DNA of 29,795 nucleotides from Trichomonas tenax (lineage: Eukaryota > Parabasalia > Trichomonadida > Trichomonadidae): positions 1-29,795 of the forward strand of contig JALKBU010000634.1 of NCBI GenBank assembly GCA_023091735.1, given 5' to 3'. The notes under the pieces are model-generated. The model searched no databases. It saw only the letters and a program-made list of their open reading frames with translations, and was not told the origin of the DNA. The first letter of the stretch is position 1. The number at the start of each line of letters is the position of its first letter. The position numbers and the translations under genes were made by a program. Positions 18,352 through 27,812 of the stretch are shown one piece after another.

Positions 18352-19041
18352 TTATTGCAAATTTTTCTTCTTATTTCCAAATTTTGATTTGCCTTTCGTT
18401 CTATTAAAGTGATTTTGCTGACTTTGTGGTTGCTGCTGTGATTCTTGATTTCGTGGTTTAGTGTTCTTTTGATTGCTTTGATTTGTTTCAGCTTGGTTTT
18501 GCTTCCTCTCAAATGCATTATCAGTGAGAGGTTTCTGGTTTTTGTTTCGTTTTTGTGATGAAATTGCTGCAGCCGGTTGCTTAGCTGAATTTTTAATAGT
18601 TGCGGCCAAGTTTGGCTTTGGTTTGACAAAGCTAAGATGGTTGTTTCGCTTTGTAAGAAATGTTGAAAGATCTTCTCGAAGTAATCCCTTAACTCTAAGT
18701 ACAGTTGCAAATGATACTTTTGGAATTGGAGGGCTGAATGTGAATCCCGATGAATTATCGATTGTTGAACCAAGTTGATAAGAAAATCCTAGTTTCAGAG
18801 GCAGTTCTTGCTTTGCCGGAGCCTGAATTTGCTGTTTTTCGACTTTTTGTTCGTTTTCAATTACTGGTTGTGCTTTTTTATCAAAATCTTCACGAAAAAC
18901 GGAAAATATGATTGGATAGCGAGCTTTTATTTCATCTGTAATATTTTCAGTTTTATCAACAACATTAAATCTGGGTCTTTCCTCTACACGCACGAATTGA
19001 GGAAAGAACATTATAATTTTGTTATTTGACATATAAAGCAT
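18352..19041 (-). CDS. Basic, Q/N-rich protein of unknown function
   Basis: A 229-aa frame I do not recognise. The N-terminal 130 residues look folded or semi-folded (FPQFVRVEERPRFNVVDK, KLGFSYQLGSTIDNSSGF). The C-terminal 80 residues are low-complexity, rich in Gln, Asn and Lys, ending GKSKFGNKKKNLQ, so probably disordered and possibly RNA-binding. Three starts are possible: 19041, 19032 (M4) and 19011 (M11). The region just upstream of 19041 carries the window's recurring TTGTCATGTAAA motif, which overlaps the first ATG, so 19041 may lie inside the promoter and 19011 may be the true start. Confidence 0.65.
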   Translation of the reverse strand: MLYMSNNKIIMFFPQFVRVEERPRFNVVDKTENITDEIKARYPIIFSVFREDFDKKAQPVIENEQKVEKQQIQAPAKQELPLKLGFSYQLGSTIDNSSGFTFSPPIPKVSFATVLRVKGLLREDLSTFLTKRNNHLSFVKPKPNLAATIKNSAKQPAAAISSQKRNKNQKPLTDNAFERKQNQAETNQSNQKNTKPRNQESQQQPQSQQNHFNRTKGKSKFGNKKKNLQ

Positions 19042-19261
19042 TTACATGACAAAAATAATAATAAAAAAATATCATAATCAAGTTTAATCAAGATTTGAGT
19101 AAGTGCATAGCTGGACATATAATTTGCTAGATTATTGACTATATCACCATCTTTAATTCGCTTGTTAATTCAACATAATGATTAATTAATTATTCATTTT
19201 CGATAAATCAATAACAATATCAGTAATTTGAAAATATGTTTGCAACATTCAACAGACGCAA

Positions 19262-20005
19262 ATGAACAGGTTTAACCCTTGTCAGAATGATAAGAGTCGC
19301 CAATTGTCAAAAATTGAAAAGTTGCGGAAAGGTGACATTTCACATCAAGCAAATTTTTATGAGTATTATTTCACTTATGAAGATGACGTATCGTCATGGA
19401 GCGGTGATAGAACTATGGTATCTTTGGATTTGCTTTCAACACTGTTTAATGAAAATGAAATCAAATATTTCCCAAATTTGAAGCGTGTTAGAGTATCTCG
19501 AACAGAAAAATTGAATCAACTAACTTTTGTTAACTGTCCACAGTTAGAATGCGTTGAATCTGTTCAATCTTGCATCAAAGATTTAAAATTCATCAATTGT
19601 CCAGCTTTAAAAACTCTTGACATGTTGAGCGGAGAATTTTCATCTCTGCAGTATTTTAGTGCAGAAAATACCAAAATTTCAGAATTTCCTCAAATGTCTT
19701 CATTACTCTACTTAGACATTGTTGATACACCTTCTGGTAACTTTCTTGATCTCTCTCAATATCCATTATTGGAAACGCTTTATGTTAAAGAAAAAATATT
19801 TAATATGAAAACAATTTGCAATCATGAACATATAATTTACATTAGAGCAACGACATGCTTATTCAAGAATTGCGACGAAAATGATAAGCCAAAGTCTCTA
19901 CAGTTTATGGTTTTTAATAGTTCAAAAGTTGAAGGAAAACTTCATTCTTCGATTTATACTGTTACTGAAGATGCTTATTTGGAAAATCTCTTGTTGACTG
20001 GTTAA
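19262..20005 (+). pseudogene. Leucine-rich-repeat segment of an LRR-ADP-ribosylglycohydrolase chimera
   Basis: A 247-aa frame. From about residue 65 it shows irregular LRR-like repeats of 20-23 residues (FPNLKRVRVSRTEKLNQLTF, CPQLECVES, IKDLKFINCPALKTLDML, LLYLDIVDTPSGNFLDLSQY), of the kind found in trichomonad BspA-like and other LRR proteins. There is no signal peptide or membrane segment. The frame ends at TAA 20003-20005, but a glycohydrolase domain continues at once in another frame from about 19990. The last in-frame residues (EDAYLENLL) may already belong to that domain. A CATT lies about 16 nt before the ATG. It may be a fusion gene with a frameshift, or the accidental joining of two fragments. 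Confidence 0.5.
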
Positions 20006-20718
20006 ATCATGGACATCCAGAGCATAAGCATAAAGCTGGACTGGGATGCGTCAAACAAGTTCGTTCTGTTCTCTGGAATAAGAAATTCAAGAAAGATGTT
20101 ATTGGCGTTTCCATAGAAATGTGGGAGATATCCGGAAAGAACGCTGCAGCAAATGGCAGTGTAATGAGGAATGCACCATGTAGTGTGTTGTGTTTTTGGG
20201 ATGAAGACTTTGTGATCAAATCATCCATTTTATATTCCAAAGTTACACATTATGATCTACGTTCGATTTTCTCTTGCATTCTCGCATCTCTCCTTCAAGC
20301 AAGATATATTCAAATGAATTGCGGTCTTCGTGAAAGCGTTGACATTGATCATGCAATTATGGACGCTTACAAGGCTACAGAAGATATTGAAAGTCATTCT
20401 CAAACAGTTAATTTTTACATGACTGCCAAATCAATTCAGGATTTGAGACTTGATGAAAAAGATAAATTTGGATATACAATGAAATCAATTGGTGCAGCTG
20501 TTTGGGCCGCAAGATATGCAACAAGCTTCACTGATGCTATGGAACAATTATTCAGAGCTGGTGGTGATGTTGATACAAATAGAGCGGTTGTTGGGGCAGT
20601 TCTTGGTGCAAAATTTGGAATTCCTAAGGAAACTATCGAGATTATGCATATCTACGATTGGATTCTCCGTGAAATCAATCAACTGAATGCAATGATGGGT
20701 CTACCTCTAACCTGCTGA
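19969..20718 (+). pseudogene. ADP-ribosylglycohydrolase (ARH/DraG family), N-terminally truncated
   Basis: ARH enzymes remove ADP-ribose from proteins or hydrolyse its derivatives. The frame opens after a stop at 19966-19968 and has no ATG until 20119, yet homology clearly starts by 19990 (LVDWLNHGHPEHK). Conserved features follow: ANGSVMRNAPCSVL, YTMKSIGAAVWAARYATSF, and GGDVDTNRAVVGAVLGAKFG, the C-terminal metal-binding signature (GGDxDT). The N-terminal third of the fold, with the GDALG and DD metal ligands, is missing; LRR sequence stands in its place in another frame. With half the di-magnesium site absent the product should be inactive. The family call is firm; whether it is a dead gene or part of a damaged fusion is open. 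Confidence 0.75.
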
Positions 20719-21254
20719 TGTTATGAGCTCAATCTTATTTGATAATGCATGTGCTCGTGATTCATCAAGTTTAAGTAAGTTGATCTCTTCATTGGATGAT
20801 CCAAATGATGTTGTAATATCATTAAGAATTGCAGCAATTAGCCAATATTTCGAACCTCTCTGCAGCTTTTTTATCTATACATTTGTTGTTTTAAATATTT
20901 CATATTTACTGCAAAAAAATAGATTTTAAAATTAATGCTTACCTAAAGTGAATTTAACTCATTAATTACTAAATATTGTGAAATTTTAAACATATAATCC
21001 TATAGTATTATCATCATTATATATATAGATATTATTTTAAAAAGATTTCGTTCATTAGATATTTCTAGAAATGAGTTTTTTTGATCACGGGATTTTAAAT
21101 AAATTTTCAAAAAATCTGTTTTGATCATAGAAGTGACTAAGCCATAACCCAGTTAGTATAAGGTGAAGGAATGGTTGTAAATGCAATAAAGTGAATTTTA
21201 TTGAATTTTTAATAAACAATCTAAATGTAAGTTCTAAATAAAAATAATTATTTC
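20719..21254. other. Intergenic stretch
   Basis: AT-rich spacer after the ARH fragment. A 68-codon frame starts at 20723 but ends in a hydrophobic, low-complexity stretch and shows no homology I recognise. No RNA gene or repeat is seen. Confidence 0.25.
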
Positions 21255-21905
21255 TTAAGCAGTTGGTTCCTTCTTTTGCTTCATGAGTAAGTTACGTAGA
21301 TCTTCAATGCATTGTGAAGATAAATTCTTAACATCAATTGTTGCAACCTCCGTTAACTCGAAGTTCGGTATATGTGTCTTCAATATACGGCACATTTCAG
21401 CTAAAACAGAAACATCAGTAACTTCGTTAATTAATCTTTGTATTTCTTGGACAAGAGGAGCAGGAGGACCATGCATAGATTTAGAAACTGGTATTTTCGC
21501 AGGAACAATGCGCGTTGCTTTTGGAGAATATGCAGATAATGACATTGCTCTTCTAATTAAAGCAAATTTCTCGATATCTTTCTTAAACAGTTTTTGAACT
21601 TTTTCTGCACGTGACCTTGGAAGAGATCCAGCTTTTCTTTCGAAATGAAGTGATAAATCTTCAAGAACTAACGTAGCATTAACATCACTAGCGTATTTTT
21701 CTTGCACTCTGAATAATAGTTCGCGTACATCTAAAACGAAGTCGAATGGACTCGCGTATTTCTTGTTTTGCAATTTCTTTTTGATTTCATCCATTGTAAC
21801 AGTTGCTTCTCCACTGTTGGAGAATCTGTGCAATATTTTCGCTGTCGGTTTCTGTGAAAATTTGTCAAATAAATTCTTAACTTCCTCCAAGATGAATGGA
21901 TCCAT
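21255..21905 (-). CDS. Small bromodomain-like plus NET-domain protein (minimal BET-type)
   Basis: A 216-aa frame with two recognisable parts. Residues about 10-95 resemble a bromodomain, above all MDEIKKKLQNKKYASPFDFVLDVR, which matches the ZA-loop/helix A region (DLSTIKxKLxxxxYxSxxxFxxDVR); the acetyl-lysine-reading Asn is not evident in YASDVNATLV, so binding may be altered. Residues about 150-208 resemble the NET (extra-terminal) domain of BET proteins (VLAEMCRILKTHIPNFELTE, IDVKNLSSQCIEDLRNLL). A Pro-rich linker lies between. Animal BET proteins have two bromodomains and are far longer; short single-domain forms are known in protists. Probable chromatin adaptor in the nucleus. The ATG is followed directly by MDPFILEEVKNLF, with no better start upstream. 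Confidence 0.65.
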   Translation of the reverse strand: MDPFILEEVKNLFDKFSQKPTAKILHRFSNSGEATVTMDEIKKKLQNKKYASPFDFVLDVRELLFRVQEKYASDVNATLVLEDLSLHFERKAGSLPRSRAEKVQKLFKKDIEKFALIRRAMSLSAYSPKATRIVPAKIPVSKSMHGPPAPLVQEIQRLINEVTDVSVLAEMCRILKTHIPNFELTEVATIDVKNLSSQCIEDLRNLLMKQKKEPTA

Positions 21906-22220
21906 TTTTTTTAATTATTAATTTGCCTTGTAAATTATTTGTCAAATTTTTATTTGTCAAAATGTCAACATTTTTATAATTCCAAAATCTCCTTAGAACA
22001 ATCATATACATAATACACATTTCACTTTTTACTAATAAATAATAGCAAAATTATCAAGTTTTCAAGATCTTATTTTTTTAAATTTAATAAATAACAGCTA
22101 TTAGAATAATCAGGGAGGCCGAAGTTGATTTTAAAGACAAGATATTGATTTGAATATAAGAAATCGAAAATAATATTAAATTTCTTTTACAAATATCAAC
22201 AACAAATTAAGTTAATTAAG
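21906..22220. promoter_or_regulatory. Spacer with TTTGTCAAA motifs upstream of the BET-like gene
   Basis: CCTTGTAAA near 21926, then TTTGTCAAA near 21939 and 21953, and ATGTCAACA near 21961, 20-60 nt upstream of the minus-strand start at 21905. They fit the window's recurring motif. No gene is seen. Confidence 0.3.
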
Positions 22221-23738
22221 TTATTTCTTTGTCTTTGGCTTCTTTGGAGTAGAAGGCTTTCTTGGCTTCTTATTTTCTTCACTGAAATTCTTGAAATAAT
22301 CTAACTCCGCAAGATCTCTAACCTTAGGACGAGCATTCTGATCTAAATTAAGACACATCTTAATGAAATTCTTTCCTTCCGCACTTAATAATTTAACTTT
22401 GTCAACTGCTTCAGCGATCATTGACGTTTTCTGTTCATCTGTGGCCTTTGTACTACATTCTTTCTTCAAATTCATATCATTTGTAATCATTTCATAATAT
22501 ATAATTCCTAATGACCAAGTATCAGCTGATGGTGATACTTTATTGGATATTCCGAATGTTTCTGGTGCTGTGTAACCAACTGTTCCTGTTCCAGGTGTTG
22601 ATTGCAAAATTGATTCACCATTCTCTGCAATCTTCGAAAGGCCGAAGTCTGCAATCTTCGGAACATTGTTTTCGTCAAATAATATATTTGCTGGTTTAAG
22701 ATCATAGTGAATAATAACTTCTGATTGATCTCCTGGATTTGATTTGAGTGCGATTAATCCTTCGATAATCTGTTTAAGAATTTGGTGTGCTTCAAACTCA
22801 GAGAATTTAACCTTACTGATCAAATGGTTCAAATCTCCGCCAGAAGCATATTCCATAATATATGCGACTTCATTATCTGTGAAATAAAAGTATCTGATGA
22901 TCTTAATGACATTCTTGTGCTCTGTGGCTGACATGATATCGATTTCACGCTTCAAATGTCGCGCAAACACAGCTGGATGAACATTTTTAGGCAACTTAAC
23001 GAATTTAACTGCAACAAGTTGTGCACTCACATAATCCCAGGCCTTCCATACGTCAGCAAAACCACCAGCTCCAATTTTTTCGATTAACTGAACGTTATCT
23101 GAATCTACCATTAAAGAAGGCTGCAACTCATCAATATCCTCTTTAAGTATCTTCAGAATCTTTCCTCTGTCATTATCCAAACGATCCTTTTTCTCTTTTA
23201 ACGTATCAATTTCTTTTTTATATAACTTTGTGAGTATCTTTGATTCACTTTGTTCTAGTTTCTTTTCAAGCCCTTCTATTTGCTTTTGTATCCTTGATGA
23301 TTCTGGCGTATCAAAGAAAGCTCCAGTTGAAGCATTTGCTAAAAAGCCATACCTTACCATAGACTGAGCAATTTCCATAGATTTGACTTGTTTGTCGGCC
23401 GTAGCTTTATCTTCAATCATTAATTTGGCGAAATCTTTAAGGCGTTGGTACTTATTATGCAAATTTTGTATTTCTTCTGATAATTTTTCATTTTCTTGTT
23501 TCAAATAGATATCTGGTTGTGTAAGGGCACCCCTCAACGTCTCGCTTTGATCCTTTGGAAAATATCGATTTGATAATTCATTTGATATTGGATTAGTTAC
23601 TGTAGCTGATGTCTGTTCTTGATACGGCGTGATTGAACTTGTTTGACTGTTGGTGATGAGATCATCGCCGTCTTCGCCTTCCATTCGACGCCTGAGGAGC
23701 TCTCTGCGCTGAGCAGCAGCATCTTTCGAACGGCTCAT
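22221..23738 (-). CDS. Tousled-like serine/threonine protein kinase
   Basis: TLKs act in the nucleus on histone chaperones such as Asf1 and in chromatin assembly. The 505-aa frame has a C-terminal kinase domain (about 216-475) with all catalytic motifs: GAGGFADV P-loop at 223-230, VAVK with Lys245, HYDLKPAN at 344-351 with catalytic Asp346, and DFG at 364-366. The HYD in place of HRD is the hallmark of the Tousled family, and APE is present at 391-393. The N-terminal half carries a helical coiled coil (about 75-205; LKQENEKLSEEIQNLHNKYQ, KQIEGLEKKLEQSESKIL), which in TLKs drives oligomerisation. The tail is Lys/Pro-rich (KKPRKPSTPKKPKTKK), a likely nuclear signal. Animal TLKs are about 720-790 aa; this is a compact form. 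Spaced 315 nt from the BET-like gene. Confidence 0.85.
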   Translation of the reverse strand: MSRSKDAAAQRRELLRRRMEGEDGDDLITNSQTSSITPYQEQTSATVTNPISNELSNRYFPKDQSETLRGALTQPDIYLKQENEKLSEEIQNLHNKYQRLKDFAKLMIEDKATADKQVKSMEIAQSMVRYGFLANASTGAFFDTPESSRIQKQIEGLEKKLEQSESKILTKLYKKEIDTLKEKKDRLDNDRGKILKILKEDIDELQPSLMVDSDNVQLIEKIGAGGFADVWKAWDYVSAQLVAVKFVKLPKNVHPAVFARHLKREIDIMSATEHKNVIKIIRYFYFTDNEVAYIMEYASGGDLNHLISKVKFSEFEAHQILKQIIEGLIALKSNPGDQSEVIIHYDLKPANILFDENNVPKIADFGLSKIAENGESILQSTPGTGTVGYTAPETFGISNKVSPSADTWSLGIIYYEMITNDMNLKKECSTKATDEQKTSMIAEAVDKVKLLSAEGKNFIKMCLNLDQNARPKVRDLAELDYFKNFSEENKKPRKPSTPKKPKTKK

Positions 23739-24517
23739 CTACAAAAACTAAAATTTTTTTTTCTCTTCCCGCCAAAAAACTTCCAAGTTTTTACTTTTTT
23801 GCCGCAAAAATGTGAAGTTGCATTTTATGGCATCAATATCTCTCTTTTCATTTAAATCGATTATTTGTGAAATTTTTAAGCTTAAACATGGAAGAAACGA
23901 TTTCCAAAATTTATAAAAATGTTGTTTGAACCTTTATAAATCATAGAATATATAAAGCAACTTTGTGCTAATAATTTTGCCTATTTAAAACCTTTAAATC
24001 TGAAAATATTTTTTAATTCTCAATTGATTAAGATAAATATTTCATTTTTAATCATTATATCTATTATCATTAAAATACTGTATTGGTATTTAGCTTATAT
24101 ATCAAATACCACCATATAAATCAAACATATCTATCGAAAAAAAGATCAATCTTTATTTGATTAACAATCAATTAACTACATAATTCGCCATCAAAAATTT
24201 ATTACAAATCCACATTGCTATTGAAGAGTATAACATTATTTTAATTCTCAAGATATTAATTCTTCAAAAACTGAACAATATATAGAAGAGACAGCTCAAC
24301 TCATTGATTGCTTTTTATTTATAGGAAAGCTTTGAGTTTTTGTAGAGTATCATTTTTCAATCAAATATTAAGCTTGTATTGATAAAAATAAAGTGTAGTA
24401 TGTAAGAATTTTGGTATGTGTAAGGTTTGGTTGATTAAATCAAGTTGAATTTCGATTTTTATGATAAAAATAATTCGTTAATAGAATGAAAATTGGATAC
24501 AGCTCATTAAGCAATAC
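23739..24517. other. Intergenic AT-rich stretch
   Basis: About 780 nt without a supported gene. It begins with a T-rich tract just upstream of the kinase start. No repeat with clear structure or RNA gene was recognised. Confidence 0.3.
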
Positions 24518-25192
24518 TTAATTGCGCTTAAACTTACGAGGAGACTTCTCTTTTTCTTCGTTCCGCTGTTTCTTCTTCTCTTTGATTTTCTGCTCATAAT
24601 CTGAAACTAAAACAACTTCAAGAAGGCCACCATCAAATTCTATTCCGTGTTCAACAGCGCTCTGGGCATCTTTTTCAGTTCCAAGTTCAACAATTGTTGT
24701 TCCACTGTAAACAAGTTGATTATCTTCAAGTTTGTAGTAAGGATGGATCGCGCGGATATCAGAGAACATTGATTCGAAGAATTTGCGCTGCAAATGATCA
24801 GGGGCATCGTTATTGATTCCACTTACACGAATAGAGCGGTACTGCCTTCTTGGGTCAGATATGAAAGGCTTTGTCGACCTTATTCTGTAATTTGTGCGAA
24901 TTGGATCGGCTTCAAGGAATGGTGAAGAGTCAGCAATATCGATAATATCATCTGGCGTTAGATTAAGTTTCTTGATTCGTGGGCAGTCCATAATGAATTG
25001 GACGGATATGTAGCGATTTGGATCCGCTTCAATCTGTTCCCTGAAGACTTTGTCTGTTTCGAGATTTAAATCGGACAAATAGTACTCGATTTGGTGCCTG
25101 CATGGCCAAAGCTTGCCTTCAAGCTCCGAATCGTGAGAAAATCCGAAGAAATTTTGGAATGCTTTCATTATTTTGCGAGAATTGAAGTTCAT
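24518..25192 (-). CDS. La protein (La motif plus RRM RNA chaperone)
   Basis: La binds the UUU-OH 3' ends of new RNA polymerase III transcripts such as tRNA precursors and protects them. The open frame extends to 25207, but those codons begin with GTG; the first ATG is at 25192 and gives 224 aa. Residues about 28-108 form the La motif, with the hallmark QIEYYLSDLNLETDKVFREQ at 34-53 and SVQFIMDCPRIKKL. Residues about 119-196 form an RRM-like domain (SIRVSGI as RNP2-like, TTIVELGTEKDAQSAV as RNP1-side strand). The C terminus is a basic Lys/Arg/Glu helix ending SPRKFKRN, a possible nuclear signal. Human La is longer (408 aa) with a second RRM that is not seen here. Confidence 0.88.
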   Translation of the reverse strand: MNFNSRKIMKAFQNFFGFSHDSELEGKLWPCRHQIEYYLSDLNLETDKVFREQIEADPNRYISVQFIMDCPRIKKLNLTPDDIIDIADSSPFLEADPIRTNYRIRSTKPFISDPRRQYRSIRVSGINNDAPDHLQRKFFESMFSDIRAIHPYYKLEDNQLVYSGTTIVELGTEKDAQSAVEHGIEFDGGLLEVVLVSDYEQKIKEKKKQRNEEKEKSPRKFKRN

Positions 25193-26066
25193 TTTCGATT
25201 TTGGCACTTTTTTTAAAAAATATTACTTCATTTTTCTTGTTTAACCAATACATAGCTAGAGATGAAATTTGATGTTAAATTTGTTCGATTAAATGAGGTT
25301 GATTGTTGTATTACACATTTTCATTAATTGGAAGCTGCAATTAATATAGATGCTCTATACACATAATAATATCAAATTTAACGTGCTAGAGTCTATTTCA
25401 TGATGATTTATTCTTGTTCAGATAATCTCAATGACCAACTAATATTAAGGCATATAGTGCATCACATTTTACTACACATCTATGGGTGACAAATACAGTC
25501 AGAATAATACACTTCATTGCAGCAATATCCATAAGTTCATCTTGATATCGAGAAGAAGGTGTGTGTCCCCGGAAACTTAAAATCAAAGACTCATATTTTA
25601 TGGAGATACTCTATATCCCATGGGGATGCTATGTTTCAGAGCATTCGTCGAAATACGAAACTTAGTGTTCAAGAGATTTTGAGAATCCAAAGTGACAGTT
25701 TTTCCCCAATGGAGGCCTCGAGCACCAGAACTCCACAGTTAGACTTCCAAAAGATGTGTATTGTGGCGTTATGTTCCCATATGTTTGTTTGGCTTAAATG
25801 TTGATGAGTCCAACTTTGGAAGTTTTTATATTTTCTTCTGAATCAAACAGCCATACATTCATTAGGTAGAGAACATATAAAACTACATATATGTTAGCTT
25901 ATCTATTCATCAATAATGAATCATTAAAAATCCAATCTAAATCGTTGATGGCATTACACATAAATGCCCCATTATCATAGTTAAGTATTGTTTCATTTTA
26001 ATTAACATCTGTTGGTAAGTATACCCTCAATTTCCAATTTTGTTTTTTTTTTTTGATCTTTTTTGG
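25193..26066. other. Intergenic stretch with a slightly GC-richer patch
   Basis: AT-rich spacer. The patch 25550-25800 is less AT-rich than its flanks and holds an 81-codon frame without an ATG start and without recognisable homology; it may be the relic of a gene. No RNA gene is seen. Confidence 0.25.
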
Positions 26067-26293
26067 ATATTATTAGGGATGCAACTTTGGAAGAGATTTT
26101 GGATTCTGGATGGAAATAAAAACTTTCTGGAAGATTTTCTGGAAATAATATGAACTAAACATCTCCTCTGTTTTTGTCACAAATAATATGATTTTACAAA
26201 CAAAATGTCAAAATGTTATTCGACCAAGAAGTTTTGAAAAATGTAATCTGGAAAAATCCAGGATTATTTCCAAATTTGCATCCCTAATATTAT
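26067..26293. mobile_element. Short hAT-like MITE with terminal inverted repeats and target-site duplication
   Basis: Terminal inverted repeats TAGGGATGCAA (26074-26084) and TTGCATCCCTA (26276-26286) bound a 213-bp element. They extend imperfectly inward (TTTGGAA at about 26086-26092 and its complement, then GGAT). ATATTAT flanks both ends directly (26067-26073 and 26287-26293), a perfect 7-bp duplication. The end sequence resembles hAT elements, such as maize Ac (C/TAGGGATGAAA). hAT duplications are usually 8 bp, so one base may have been lost. The interior has no reading frame for a transposase, so the element is non-autonomous. Confidence 0.7.
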
Positions 26294-26626
26294 GTGTCGC
26301 TGATTTATATAGAGCATATTTTTCAAATTTAATTTGAAATTTGTTCATTGAAAAAATTCTATTTAAAATGGTATTTTATTTCTTCTTTATTTTGGAATAT
26401 AAAAGAAGAGCCAATATATGCACAAGATTGCAGTTTCTTTTATTTTACTGAAAAATCTGAATTGTTTGCCAATTTTACCATAACTTTGGGGTTTGAAATC
26501 ATTTTTGAAATAAAGCTTATCAAATAAAAATGCTACTTTTTCAAAAATATCGTTTTATTAAACATACTTCAAACAATAAAATGAAACCACAAACACACCA
26601 CTTTAATTTAACAGAAGTTTGGAAAA
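26294..26626. other. Intergenic AT-rich stretch
   Basis: Between the MITE and the 3' end of the small gene on the minus strand. No gene is seen. AATAAA occurs near 26510 and 26575. Confidence 0.25.
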
Positions 26627-27040
26627 TCAAATTTCAGTCGTTTGAAAATCTCCAAATGTATTTTCTGCCTCATCGTTAAAATTAAGGTCAAAGTTGAATT
26701 CAAACGAATCGATATTTTGATTGTCATCATAATATATAAAACATGTATCAGGTGATGGATGAGTACTAATCACATGGTCGCTTTGATATTCGTTCATTGT
26801 TGTTGGAAGGATTTCGAAGCATTTTTGAGAATTATCATTTTGGGCTGGCATTGGTTTAACCTTTACTTTCTTATCTGGACGCAAGTCCGGTATTTGCGCA
26901 ATCAGTGCGTTAGCTTCAGCTTCATTTCGAAATTCGCCGGATATAATTTGCTTTCCATTCATATCGATGCTGTACAGTGTTCCTTCTTGTGGCTTCAAAC
27001 AGAGCTTGATGAACTTGAGGCGTCTTGTTGGCTTCGGCAT
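26627..27040 (-). CDS. Small protein of unknown function, acidic Asn/Asp/Phe-rich tail
   Basis: From the ATG at 27040 it is 137 aa (MPKPTRRLKFIKLCLKPQEG). An in-frame ATG at 27100 would add 20 hydrophobic residues, but 27040 is preferred: TCACA and TTCATTATT initiator-like strings lie 8-28 nt upstream, and the decayed copy at 27813-27935 also begins at the equivalent ATG. The N-terminal half is basic with a compact alternating pattern (TLYSIDMNGKQIISGEFRNE). The C-terminal third is acidic and Asn/Phe-rich (NIDSFEFNFDLNFNDEAEN) and probably disordered. No family is recognised. Upstream lie a perfect hairpin and six copies of AAAAGTGA. Confidence 0.6.
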   Translation of the reverse strand: MPKPTRRLKFIKLCLKPQEGTLYSIDMNGKQIISGEFRNEAEANALIAQIPDLRPDKKVKVKPMPAQNDNSQKCFEILPTTMNEYQSDHVISTHPSPDTCFIYYDDNQNIDSFEFNFDLNFNDEAENTFGDFQTTEI

Positions 27041-27330
27041 ATTCTGTGAAGGAAGAAGAATAATGAAGTGAAATTTGAATAAGAAAAGTTCTGAGTTCAC
27101 TTTTCATGGAAATTAAAAAATTGATTTTACAAAAAGAGGCTATTTAGATATATACGAATACATAGAGAGGCTAAGAGAAAGCAACAGGTATAACCATGTA
27201 AATTAGCAGAAAATTCCATTGGAAACTGGTAAAACCGATACGAATTTAAATCCTTGACAAAAGTGACATATTTTGAAAAGTCTACAAAAATAAACTTTTC
27301 TAAAATGGTTCACTTTTGTATCAAGAATGG
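27041..27330. promoter_or_regulatory. Upstream region with AAAAGTGAC boxes
   Basis: CAAAAGTGACAT at 27258-27269 and TCACTTTTG at 27310-27318 are copies, in both orientations, of the sequence that also forms the hairpin at 27331-27382. A related TTCACTTTTC is at about 27097. They could be binding sites controlling the gene that starts at 27040. The role is inferred. Confidence 0.35.
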
Positions 27331-27382
27331 AAATATTTGCCAAAAGTGACATCCTTCGGGACGTCACTTTTGGCAAATATTT
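27331..27382. repeat. Perfect 20-bp hairpin with a UUCG tetraloop
   Basis: The 20 bases at 27331-27350 (AAATATTTGCCAAAAGTGAC) are the exact reverse complement of 27363-27382. Between them, after one A-C mismatch, TCC pairs with GGA and closes a TTCG loop (27354-27357). C(UUCG)G is the most stable RNA tetraloop, an established fact. The arms contain the AAAAGTGAC box. As DNA it could be a cruciform or paired binding sites; as RNA it would be a very stable stem of about 24 bp. Confidence 0.75.
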
Positions 27383-27812
27383 CAATTTATGTCACTTTTT
27401 GTATGTCAAACAAAAGTGCAAACTCTACAAATTAATTAATTTGACCATCAGCTACCGCTAGCATAAAATATCAATGGTAACACATAAAAATAAATGGTAT
27501 TAGAATCAAAATTCACAATGTCATCATTTTGATTTAGCAAAATGAATAAAACATGCATTATTAGGTAGTGTTGACGTTATGGAACTAATAACTTTGCTAT
27601 CAATTAATCTATGATAATAATTGGTGTTTTTGATTTAGTTGAAAACATAAAAATAAAAGTGTTTGTTCACGTTTTCTTATCTGAGTTGAGACATATGTAC
27701 TCCACTATAAAGCAATATTGATATTTATTATGAAAAGTATAAACAGCGATTACACTCTAGAAATTACAGCTACTACATTTTTAATCGGATTTTTAGAGCC
27801 TTACCTCAACCA
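27383..27812. other. Intergenic stretch with two more AAAAGTG boxes
   Basis: GTCACTTTTTG at 27391-27401 and CAAAAGTGC at 27411-27419 continue the box cluster on the far side of the hairpin. After that no gene or structure was recognised. Confidence 0.25.

Noticed and set aside
18330..18773. 147-codon minus-strand ORF overlapping the Q/N-rich gene
   Set aside because: Overlaps the longer frame; its His/Gln/Asn-rich content is what the repetitive coding frame gives when read one base off.
20723..20929. 68-codon ORF just after the ARH fragment
   Set aside because: No recognisable domain, and its end is low-complexity hydrophobic sequence. The first 45 codons look mildly coding, but not enough to call.
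25559..25804. 81-codon plus-strand ORF in a slightly GC-richer patch
   Set aside because: It begins with GTG, not ATG, and resembles no protein I know. At most it is the relic of a gene.
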